Part shown: in pieces, positions 24,846 through 31,726 of the stretch
Position numbering within the stretch: position 1 is the first letter of the stretch
Layout of the letters: each line of letters opens with the position of its first letter
Assembly (NCBI GenBank): GCA_964496595.1
Contig: CAZCAI010000029.1
Span: forward strand, 1-34,315
Length of the DNA: 34,315 bases
Reading direction: 5' to 3'
Origin: JAAAOZ01 sp964496595
GTDB lineage: Bacteria; Chloroflexota; Anaerolineae; B4-G1; SLSP01
The notes under the pieces: generated by a model
What the model was told of the DNA's origin: nothing
Seen by the model: only the letters and a program-made list of their open reading frames with translations
Database searches by the model: none
Translations under genes and position numbers: made by a program

Positions 24846-25802
24846 TCATCGCTCGCCTGCCACGACGCGATTCACCACCGTCGCGCCGGCGGGCACGCGC
24901 GCGCCGCGCAGGAGCAGGGCGTCGTGGATCGTCGCGCCGTCGTCGATGCGACATCCGCGCTCGATGACGACGTGGGGGCCGATGGCGCAGCGCGCGCCGA
25001 TAATTGTCCCGCCTTCGATGTACAGCGGCGGGGTCAGGCGCGTCTCCGCGCCGACGGCTTGCGGCATCACGAGGTCGCAGAGCTTCTGCAAGTAGTCCAG
25101 ATTGATCGCCAACAGGTCGGCGGCGTTGGTCACCGTGGCGCGCTGCGAAATCATCAGGCCCCCGACGCGCCCGGCGCGGTCGATCAGCCGTTGGATGGCG
25201 TCCTGGATTTCGTATTCGCCGCGCGGGGAGAGGGGAATCTTGTCGAGATGGTCTAAAATCTGGCGGGAGAAGATGTAGAGCGGCAGGCTGGAGATGTTCG
25301 AGGGCGCCTCATCGAGCGGGGGCTTCTCGACGATGCGCTTGATCCACGGCCCGGCCTGCTCCACGATGCCGACGTTGCCCCGGCGCTCCGGCTCCACGGG
25401 CATCAGGGTCAGCAGCGCGTTGAGGGTGGCGTCATCTTGCCAGCGAGCCAGCAAGCGCCCCACATCCCTGGCGGGCACGAGGTTGTCGCAGGCGGCGAGC
25501 ACGAAATCCCCCTGGATAAGCGGCGCCGCGCATCGCAGAGCGTGCGCCATCCCCATCTGCTCTTCTTGATAGGTGAAGCGAATCTGGCCCAGAGGGCCGG
25601 GACGGCGGAAGTGGCGGACGATCTCACGGTCGTTGGGGCTGACGACCAAGATGAAGTCATCGATGCCGTGGCGGGCCAGGCGGTACATCACGCGCTCGAC
25701 GATGGGCCGGCCCAGGATGGGGAGCATGGCCTTGGAGCGCGCCTCGGTGATGGGGTGGAGGCGCGAGCCTGCGCCCGCTGCTAAGATAATGGCCGGAATC
25801 AT
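24846..25802 (-). CDS. Sugar-phosphate nucleotidyltransferase with left-handed beta-helix tail
   Basis: 318 aa. Nucleotide-binding LAAGAGSRLHPIT (7-19), Lys24 in RSKAMLPI, Asp106 in ACDN and VEKP (158-161) define the NTP_transferase fold; residues 259-313 are hexapeptide repeats. It should condense a sugar-1-phosphate with an NTP to give an NDP-sugar. The ATG at 25802 overlaps the TGA of the upstream GHMP kinase (ATGA), indicating translational coupling; the longer upstream reading in this frame is a shadow of the kinase gene. The kinase would provide its sugar-1-phosphate. The exact sugar (glucose, glucuronate, other) cannot be read from the sequence. Confidence 0.9.
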   Translation of the reverse strand: MIPAIILAAGAGSRLHPITEARSKAMLPILGRPIVERVMYRLARHGIDDFILVVSPNDREIVRHFRRPGPLGQIRFTYQEEQMGMAHALRCAAPLIQGDFVLAACDNLVPARDVGRLLARWQDDATLNALLTLMPVEPERRGNVGIVEQAGPWIKRIVEKPPLDEAPSNISSLPLYIFSRQILDHLDKIPLSPRGEYEIQDAIQRLIDRAGRVGGLMISQRATVTNAADLLAINLDYLQKLCDLVMPQAVGAETRLTPPLYIEGGTIIGARCAIGPHVVIERGCRIDDGATIHDALLLRGARVPAGATVVNRVVAGER

Positions 25803-26929
25803 CTGATAGCCTCCTCGCGCAGACCCTGCCGCGCCACGTTCAGCGCGTAGGCCTGCGCCTCGGCGAGGCCGGCCTCCTCGGCGGCGCGCCGCCAGGTCGC
25901 CAGCATCTCTTTCTCTTCGCCGGGGCGCACCAGCGCGAAGACCGATCCGCCGCCGCCCGCGCCGGTGAGCTTCGCGCCCAGCGCGCCATGCTCCAACGCC
26001 GTCTCGATGAGGAGGTTGTTGGCCCATCCGGCGCCCTCGGTGAAGCCGCAGTAGGTCATCATCTGATCGACCCGGCGGTGGTTCTCGTTCATCAACGCGC
26101 CGAAGGTCGCCCAATCGCCGTGCAGGAGCGCGATCTTGCCGCGCCACGCGGTCTCCCAGACGCCGTGCATAAAGCGCACCATCGGGGGCATCGGGCCGCC
26201 GGAGCGCGTCCAGGCGGCGTGCTCCTCCAGGTAGCGCGGGCGCATCCGCCCGTGCACGTCGCCGGAATCGCGTTGGATGCCGGTGGTGATTGCCACGAGC
26301 GCCAGCCCGTCTCCCCAGGGATCAAGGCGCTCGTACGCGGCGTAGGGTTCGTGGCCGAGTTCGTCCTGGTGCAGCTTGCCGCGATAATCCACGTAGGCCA
26401 GGCCGCCGAAGAGCGGGACGTAGCGGTCGGCGTAGCCGCAGGTGATGCCCAGCTCTTTCGCCTCAACGCGCTGGGTCAGCTCGGCGAGGACGTAGTCGTT
26501 GTGCGCGCGGCGATCCAGATCGAAGAAAGCGCGCAGGCCCGCCAGCGTGAGCAGGACGAAGAGCGAGGAGCCGCCCAGCCCGCTTTGGCGCGGCGCCTCG
26601 GTCCAGGCGGCGATGCGCGCGCCGCGTGGGGCGATTTTGGCGCGGAACTCCTCGCTGTAGGCGAAGAGGCGATTCACGGCGCCCTTGACCAGGTCGAGAT
26701 CGCCGGTGTAGGGGAAGGGGATGTCGCCGGCGCGCAGATCTAATGTGCGGATGGGTTGCTCGATGGCCGAGGCGTCCGGCATCATTCCCTGCTCCTCTAA
26801 TGGCCCGATCCAGGCGTGGGCGTAGCGGTCGACGGCGGCGGAGAGGGTGGCGAAATCGCCCTCGTTGGCATCCGAGGGATTGCCTAAGATGTTGATGCGG
26901 GCCGGGATGGTCAGTCGATAGGTGGTCAA
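25799..26929 (-). CDS. GHMP family sugar kinase (glucuronokinase/galactokinase-like)
   Basis: 376 aa from a TTG start at 26929, which has GGAGGAGGA five bases upstream; the alternative ATG at 26959 would translate that ribosome site. Motif 1 is IPARINILGNPSDANEGD (8-25), motif 2 PRQSGLGGSS (113-122) binds ATP phosphates, Asp168 in GYADRYVPLFGGL resembles the catalytic region of plant glucuronokinase, and motif 3 is LTGAGGGGSV (321-330). It should phosphorylate a free sugar at C1 using ATP. Overlap with the nucleotidyltransferase gene suggests a two-step salvage route: free sugar to sugar-1-phosphate to NDP-sugar. The substrate is an inference. Confidence 0.85.
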   Translation of the reverse strand: MTTYRLTIPARINILGNPSDANEGDFATLSAAVDRYAHAWIGPLEEQGMMPDASAIEQPIRTLDLRAGDIPFPYTGDLDLVKGAVNRLFAYSEEFRAKIAPRGARIAAWTEAPRQSGLGGSSLFVLLTLAGLRAFFDLDRRAHNDYVLAELTQRVEAKELGITCGYADRYVPLFGGLAYVDYRGKLHQDELGHEPYAAYERLDPWGDGLALVAITTGIQRDSGDVHGRMRPRYLEEHAAWTRSGGPMPPMVRFMHGVWETAWRGKIALLHGDWATFGALMNENHRRVDQMMTYCGFTEGAGWANNLLIETALEHGALGAKLTGAGGGGSVFALVRPGEEKEMLATWRRAAEEAGLAEAQAYALNVARQGLREEAIR

Positions 26930-26949
26930 ATTGTCCTCCTCCTCTTTTT

Positions 26950-26977
26950 CACTCAGCACTTAGCACTCAGCACTCAG
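26950..26977. repeat. Heptamer tandem repeat upstream of the GHMP kinase gene
   Basis: CACTCAG at 26950-26956, CACTTAG at 26957-26963, CACTCAG at 26964-26970 and 26971-26977: four units, 20 bases before the kinase TTG start. With copy C of the REP-like element and the treS terminator it fills the space 26930-27130. Confidence 0.85.
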
Positions 26978-27004
26978 CGGATGAAGCAGATTTTAGCAGA
27001 TGGG

Positions 27005-27048
27005 ACGCTACTCCATTCACTATGTTCATTTCGTAGCTTACTACGAAC
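27005..27048. repeat. REP-like dispersed element, copy C
   Basis: ACGCTACTCC at 27005-27014 and TTTCGTAGCTTACTACGAAC ending at 27048. The right part contains a perfect TTCGTAG/CTACGAA inverted repeat. A further CTACGAAC lies at about 27068. Related to copies at 12255 and 22380. Confidence 0.6.
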
Positions 27049-27073
27049 AAATTTTTTATTCTTGCTGCTACGA

Positions 27074-27106
27074 ACAAAAATCCCCCCAGGAATCTCTTGG
27101 GGGGAT
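27074..27106 (-). terminator. Rho-independent terminator of treS
   Basis: A perfect 9-bp stem, ATCCCCCCA (27080-27088) and TGGGGGGAT (27098-27106), followed on the minus strand by TTTTTG. It lies 25 bases after the treS stop. Confidence 0.9.
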
Positions 27107-27130
27107 AGGTTATCATGCTTGACACAAATG

Positions 27131-28762
27131 TCACGTCAATTTGAACCAGCGGTAGCCGTAGCGATCCAGGTGGAGGGTGCAGGTGTGATCTGCGTCCAGT
27201 TCGATGGTTTCGTCGGTGAAGAGATCGACGAGTTGGCTGGTGGCGTTTTCGGGGAGCGCCAACTGAAAATCCTGCGGCGAATCGGAGAGGTTGTTGACGA
27301 CGACCAGCTCCTCCTGGAGATAGGAGCGCACGTAGGCCAGGATGGCGGGGTTCTTCGGGGCGAGGAGGTCGAGGTCGCCGCGCCCAAAGGCGGGATGCTC
27401 TTTGCGCACGTGGATGACCTTCTTCATCCAATTGAGCAGGGAGTCGGGGTCGTCCAATTGGGCCTGGACGTTGAGCTGCTGGTAGCCGTAGGTCTCGTCG
27501 TCGATGACCTTTTCGTAGAGCTTGTCCTCCGGCGCGGTGGAGAATCCGGCGTTTGCCGCATCCGACCACTGCATCGGTGTGCGGACGCCGTCGCGATCCT
27601 CCAGCCAGATGTCGTCGCCCATCCCGATCTCGTCGCCGTAGTAGATGACGGGCGAGCCGATGAAGGTCAGCAGGATGGAGTTGGCGACCTGGATGCGCTC
27701 CATGTCGTTATCCAACAGGGGCGCGAGGCGGCGGCGGATGCCCAGGTTGAGGCGCATGCGCGGCTCCGGCGCGTAGGTGTCCCACATAAATTCGCGCTCC
27801 TCCGGTGTGACCATCTCCAGCGTCAACTCGTCGTGGCAGCGGAGGAAGGTGGCCCACTGACAAGGCGCGGGCAGATCGGGCGTGCGGGCCATGATGTGCT
27901 CGATGGGCGAGCGATCCGCCTTTGCCAGCGCCATAAAGATGCGCGGCATCAGCGGGAAGTGGAAATTCATGTGGAACTCGTCGCCATCGCCGAAGTAGGG
28001 CAGGACATCCTCCGGCCACTGATTGGCCTCGGAGAGCAACATCGTGCTCGGCTGATAGCCATCCGCGAAGGAGCGCAGGCGCTTGAGGTAAGCGTGCGTC
28101 TCCGGCAGATTCTCGCAGTTGGTGCCCTCACGCTCGTAGAGATAGGGCGTCGCATCGACGCGGAAGCCGTCGGCGCCGGCATCGATCCAGTACTCCAGAA
28201 TTTTCATCATCTCGCGTTGAACGGCGACGTTATCGTAGTTGAGATCGGGCTGATGATGGAAGAAGCGATGCCAGAAGTACTCGCCGCGCTTCTCGTCCAA
28301 CGTCCAATTCGATGCCTCGTAATCCAAGAAGATGATCCGCGCCTCGTCGTACGTCTCGTCGGTCTCGCTCCAGACGTACCAATCGCGGTAGGTCGCGTGA
28401 TCGGGATGATGGGGATCGCGCGAGGCCTGGAACCACTCGTTCTGGTCGGAGGTGTGGTTGGGGACCAGCTCGATAATGACGCGCAGGTCGCGCTCGTGCG
28501 CCGCATCGATCAGGGCTTTAAGGTCCTCCCGCGTGCCGTAATCGGGATGAATGGCGTAGTAATCGGCGACATCGTAGCCGTCGTCGCGCAGGGGCGAGGG
28601 GAAGATCGGCAGCATCCAGATGGCGTCCACGCCCAGCTCTTTGAGATAATCTAACTTGGAGATCAACCCCTCCAGATCACCGATCCCGTCGCCGTCGCCA
28701 TCGGCGTACGCGCGCACGAAAACTTCGTAGAAAACAGCATCTTTGTACCACTCTGTAGCCAT
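27131..28762 (-). CDS. treS: Trehalose synthase (maltose alpha-D-glucosyltransferase), GH13
   Basis: 543 aa, normal for the catalytic part of TreS. GH13 barrel: DGIGDLEGL, VPNHTSDQ (about 100-107), nucleophile Asp203 (GFRVDATPYLYE), acid/base Glu245 (LLSEANQWPED), third acid Asp311 (CHDELTLEM). The TreS-specific TYAPEPRMRLNLGIRRRLAP and GDEIGMGDDIWLEDRDGVRTPMQWS segments separate it from other amylases. It interconverts maltose and trehalose in the cytoplasm. No fused maltokinase domain is present. The ATG at 28762 follows GGAGG. Its neighbours handle sucrose and NDP-sugars, which fits disaccharide osmolyte or reserve metabolism. Confidence 0.93.
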   Translation of the reverse strand: MATEWYKDAVFYEVFVRAYADGDGDGIGDLEGLISKLDYLKELGVDAIWMLPIFPSPLRDDGYDVADYYAIHPDYGTREDLKALIDAAHERDLRVIIELVPNHTSDQNEWFQASRDPHHPDHATYRDWYVWSETDETYDEARIIFLDYEASNWTLDEKRGEYFWHRFFHHQPDLNYDNVAVQREMMKILEYWIDAGADGFRVDATPYLYEREGTNCENLPETHAYLKRLRSFADGYQPSTMLLSEANQWPEDVLPYFGDGDEFHMNFHFPLMPRIFMALAKADRSPIEHIMARTPDLPAPCQWATFLRCHDELTLEMVTPEEREFMWDTYAPEPRMRLNLGIRRRLAPLLDNDMERIQVANSILLTFIGSPVIYYGDEIGMGDDIWLEDRDGVRTPMQWSDAANAGFSTAPEDKLYEKVIDDETYGYQQLNVQAQLDDPDSLLNWMKKVIHVRKEHPAFGRGDLDLLAPKNPAILAYVRSYLQEELVVVNNLSDSPQDFQLALPENATSQLVDLFTDETIELDADHTCTLHLDRYGYRWFKLT

Positions 28763-28849
28763 AGGTTCCTCCAGGTGTTTCTATGTTTTAAGGGGGTATT
28801 GTGACGGATATGCTACTGCCTGGTACATTGCGTGAGCCAATGAGGTAGT

Positions 28850-29944
28850 CTATTCGGGGTTGGCTTTATCAATCCAGGCTTCGAAATGTTTTTTTACCGG
28901 CACTAGCAGCTTACGTAGATTCTTGTAGGGAACTAATTCTTCATAGTGGAGTCGCCCTAATACAATGCCAGGATGACGTCCTTGGCTTTCTGCAAAGGCG
29001 CGAATTTCTTTTTCGGAGAAATAAGGTTCGACTCTGCTCTTAAATGCATCGAACGCCTCCGGGTGAATTAGCCAATCCCGCGCCATTTGATTAGCCTCTA
29101 TTTCCACCTGGCTGTCCGCTTCTTTTGATAGATCATCCAGGTAACCGCCCTCATGATTCGCGATGATGTGAGCTAGTTCGTGCAATAGCGTGAACCAGAA
29201 ATTGTCGATTCGATCATAACGTAACGTGAGCGCCACGATAGGATGACCATGCATTGTGAAAGCAGCGCCATCAATGTACGTCTTGGAAAGATGGGGCACA
29301 ATGACAAAATGAACGCCCAATTGGTGCAAGAAAGTTGGAACTTGGCTTACATCCTCCGCATGGTGGGCGTAAGTCAGCAAATCTGGTATAGCAGATCGCA
29401 GATGCTCACGATCAAACTCGCCCACAGTTTGCTTCTGTGCTAGATACTCTACGCGCTTGACCCATGCAATCTCTCCAGCGATCTCAGGATCTCCAATATC
29501 GGACTGCCGAAAACTAACAGCTAATTGGGGTATTGCATTGGGCGTTGTGATATTCAGAAAACCGCACACGGCTTTTTCTATTTCGTCTAAGGTGTCGCCA
29601 CACTTGATCCAGCCTAGCCTGCGTATTTCGGTAAGCGGTACCAAAGAATAGAGACGACTCTTACGAGCAATGTCAGGATTGTCTTGTTCTTTGCGCGCTT
29701 GGTACAGTTGATAGCTGGCTTCCAGATTGAGCCAAAGATCTGCCGAGGTGCCAAAGGCTGCCGCCAATTCCAACGCCGTCTTTGGGGTAATACGCTTCTT
29801 ACCATTAACGATCTCGCTGATGGTCTGCTCTGGACGATCCATAATATGGGCTAACTCTTTTTGATTCCACCCTCGCGCGTCCAATTCTCGATGGATGATG
29901 CGCCCCGGTGGCGGGACCCTTGCCGGTCTTAGATTAGCGCTCAT
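28850..29944 (-). CDS. HigA-type XRE regulator fused to ImmA/IrrE metallopeptidase
   Basis: 364 aa. Residues 12-70 are an XRE/HigA helix-turn-helix (GRIIHRELDARGWNQKELAHIMDRPEQTISEI). Residues about 200-300 are an ImmA/IrrE zinc peptidase domain with HELAH (255-259) and a downstream acidic third-ligand candidate in EIEANQMARDWL. The start at 29944 has GGGAGGA upstream; the reading can be extended to 30040 but would overlap the toxin gene. It is the probable antitoxin and autorepressor of the HigB-like gene 31 bases upstream. The peptidase domain may cleave repressors or itself after a signal, as known for ImmA and IrrE. The DNA is AT-richer than the flanking genes. Confidence 0.9.
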   Translation of the reverse strand: MSANLRPARVPPPGRIIHRELDARGWNQKELAHIMDRPEQTISEIVNGKKRITPKTALELAAAFGTSADLWLNLEASYQLYQARKEQDNPDIARKSRLYSLVPLTEIRRLGWIKCGDTLDEIEKAVCGFLNITTPNAIPQLAVSFRQSDIGDPEIAGEIAWVKRVEYLAQKQTVGEFDREHLRSAIPDLLTYAHHAEDVSQVPTFLHQLGVHFVIVPHLSKTYIDGAAFTMHGHPIVALTLRYDRIDNFWFTLLHELAHIIANHEGGYLDDLSKEADSQVEIEANQMARDWLIHPEAFDAFKSRVEPYFSEKEIRAFAESQGRHPGIVLGRLHYEELVPYKNLRKLLVPVKKHFEAWIDKANPE

Positions 29945-29975
29945 CTTTTCCTCCCTCGTGTAATGTATGCAATTT

Positions 29976-30470
29976 TCAGTGATAATCCTCAATGCTGATG
30001 ATCCACAAGAACCTACCGCGTTTGTCTTCATCTTTCTCAATGATCAGGCGAAATTGGCGATTAAGTCGAAGAGATCGTTGGTGATTTCGTTCTCCTCTGA
30101 GTTTCTCATAGTGAAGGCTCTTAAGATTGTGGAGATCTCGTTCGTCAGGGGCGTTGGCTATAATTGCCATGACGTCGAAGAAAGCGTCGACTACGCCCGC
30201 TGGATACTTATGTGCGCCTTTTTCCTCGGTGTAGAGTTTCTTAACGTGACCTTTGCCCCACCGAGCACAAAACGCATAATTGGAACCTTGGTAGGGGCGA
30301 CGCTCCACTGAGGAAATGAAAACGTCGCTTTTTAGGGAAATGAGGTCATTTTCAAGCCACCTTTGATGGTGCTTGCCCCACAAAGTGTCCTCATTCAGCT
30401 CTAATTGTGCGGTTATCATAGCGCGGTCAAAGGTCACGTTAAGTTTGTTATCGGCGAAGGCAAATCGCAA
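29976..30470 (-). CDS. HigB/RelE-like toxin with N-terminal extension
   Basis: 164 aa from a TTG at 30470 with AGGAG 6-7 bases upstream. The C-terminal half shows HigB features: AHKYPAGVVDAFFDVMAII (86-104), LKSLHYEKLRG (116-126), SLRLNRQFRLI (133-143) and a final IEDYH. Canonical HigB proteins are about 90-110 aa; the first 75 residues here are extra and unrecognised. It should be a ribosome-dependent mRNA interferase kept in check by the downstream HigA-ImmA protein. Toxin-first gene order is typical of higBA. A later start is possible, but the TTG has the best ribosome site seen. Confidence 0.82.
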   Translation of the reverse strand: MRFAFADNKLNVTFDRAMITAQLELNEDTLWGKHHQRWLENDLISLKSDVFISSVERRPYQGSNYAFCARWGKGHVKKLYTEEKGAHKYPAGVVDAFFDVMAIIANAPDERDLHNLKSLHYEKLRGERNHQRSLRLNRQFRLIIEKDEDKRGRFLWIISIEDYH

Positions 30471-30494
30471 AGGTTGCTCCTGTGTAAAACGCGA

Positions 30495-30558
30495 GAATCG
30501 ATTCTTTGATTCACCTTATCGGTGAATTGATTATACCAGACTTAAAGGGCAAAATCAA
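30495..30558 (-). promoter_or_regulatory. Promoter and operator candidate of the higBA-like pair
   Basis: -35 TTGATT (plus 30553-30558), spacer 17, consensus -10 TATAAT (plus 30530-30535) on the minus strand. An inverted repeat ATTCACC (30509-30515) / GGTGAAT (30521-30527) covers the predicted start point, and a perfect palindrome GAATCGATTC (30495-30504) follows. These are good autorepression sites for the HigA-type HTH protein. Confidence 0.65.
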
Positions 30559-30570
30559 GGATAGCTTGCG

Positions 30571-30598
30571 CGCGGGATAGCAGATTTGCTATCCCGCG
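30571..30598. terminator. Perfect 12-bp inverted repeat after the pfkB gene
   Basis: Arms 30571-30582 (CGCGGGATAGCA) and 30587-30598 with a 4-base loop, 39 bases past the pfkB stop. There is no T-run, so it may be a Rho-assisted or mRNA-stabilising hairpin rather than a classical terminator. Confidence 0.5.
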
Positions 30599-30636
30599 AG
30601 AGAGTTTCAGAGCTGGAATTCTATTCTCAAGCACAA

Positions 30637-31602
30637 TCAATCGTTCGGGGCGTAGCCATCAATCTTATCGTAGATTTTCTGGCGGTCGATTTTATCGGGC
30701 AAGGGGCCGACGCGGGTGAGCTTCATCCCGACGATCTCGCGGGCGAAGAGGGCGCAGCGCCGCAGCGGCTCTTCATCCAGCAGGGCAGCGATGAAGCCGG
30801 CCCAGAAGGAATCGCCGGCCCCGGTGGCGTCGACCGCGTCGATTTCCTGGGCGGGGATGTGTTGGATGTCGCTCCCGCTGCCTTCGGAGAGGAGAAGGCC
30901 CTCTTTGCCCATCGTCAGCACGACGATCTCCGCGCCCATCTCGTGATAGCGGGAGATGTAGGTCTCCGGCGGCAGGTCGTCCTCAAAAAAGCGATGCGCG
31001 TCATCTAAAGAGGGTTTCGTGATCGTCGCGAGTTTCAGCAGGCGCGGGATCACTTCCAGCGCCTCGCGGTGATCGGGCCAGATGCGGTTGCTGTAGTTGG
31101 GATCGAAGGAGATGATCTTGCCTGCCTCGTGCGCGATGTGGAACGCGCGTTCCATCGCCGAGCGCGACGGCTCGCGGGAGATGGGCCAGATCGAGGTGTG
31201 GACGACTTTGGCGTTGCGGACGGCCGCCTCGTTCAACTCCTTCGGCTCCAGGCGATAGTCGCCATCGCGGAACGCCTCGAAGTCCGGCGTGCCCTGCGTC
31301 CGCGAGACGAAGATGACGCTGGTATGTACGCGATGATCCATAATCATGTAGTCGGTGATGACGCCCGCGCGGCGCAGTTCGCTCTTGATGAAGGTACCGA
31401 AGGCGCCGATGCCGGTCTTCCCGATGAAGGCGCTGGTGCGGTCTAACTTGGCGATATTGACGGCGATGTTCGCCGGCGATCCGCCCTGATGCTTCTCGAA
31501 TTGGTGTGCCCCGTACAGAGATTCGACCCGTTCGACGGAGATCAGATCGATCAGGGCCTCGCCCATTGCCAGCAGGTCAATCTCTCCGGTTGGAATTTGC
31601 AT
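30637..31602 (-). CDS. PfkB family carbohydrate kinase, fructokinase-like
   Basis: 321 aa. N-terminal MGEALIDLIS and GGSPANIAVNIAKL (40-53) bind sugar; SFDPNYSNRIWPD (165-177); the ATP and anion-hole motif DATGAGDSF (258-266) holds catalytic Asp264. ATG 31602 follows AGGAG. It probably makes fructose-6-phosphate from fructose and ATP, an assignment favoured by the adjacent sucrose-type glycosyltransferase. It is a clear paralogue of the C-terminal domain of that next protein (shared SFDPNY-RVWPD and KPSL-DA blocks), so the two arose by duplication. Confidence 0.88.
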   Translation of the reverse strand: MQIPTGEIDLLAMGEALIDLISVERVESLYGAHQFEKHQGGSPANIAVNIAKLDRTSAFIGKTGIGAFGTFIKSELRRAGVITDYMIMDHRVHTSVIFVSRTQGTPDFEAFRDGDYRLEPKELNEAAVRNAKVVHTSIWPISREPSRSAMERAFHIAHEAGKIISFDPNYSNRIWPDHREALEVIPRLLKLATITKPSLDDAHRFFEDDLPPETYISRYHEMGAEIVVLTMGKEGLLLSEGSGSDIQHIPAQEIDAVDATGAGDSFWAGFIAALLDEEPLRRCALFAREIVGMKLTRVGPLPDKIDRQKIYDKIDGYAPND

Positions 31603-31726
31603 AGTTTTCTCCTTTCTTCACCTGCTCTATTCGGCGTCTTTTGTCCTCCCGTATTTCGTAATGAAATAGTTGCGAGATTCGATTGGTAGGAGTACAAGTA
31701 TACACAACATAATTACGCAATACGCT

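Noticed and set aside
25803..26147. Long N-terminal extension of the nucleotidyltransferase
   Set aside because: It is the Arg/Gly-rich out-of-frame reading of the GHMP kinase gene; the ATG at 25802 starts directly at the nucleotide-binding motif and forms an ATGA overlap.
26981..28654. A 557-codon open frame antisense to treS
   Set aside because: It mirrors the treS codons exactly and shows no family motif; it is a shadow.
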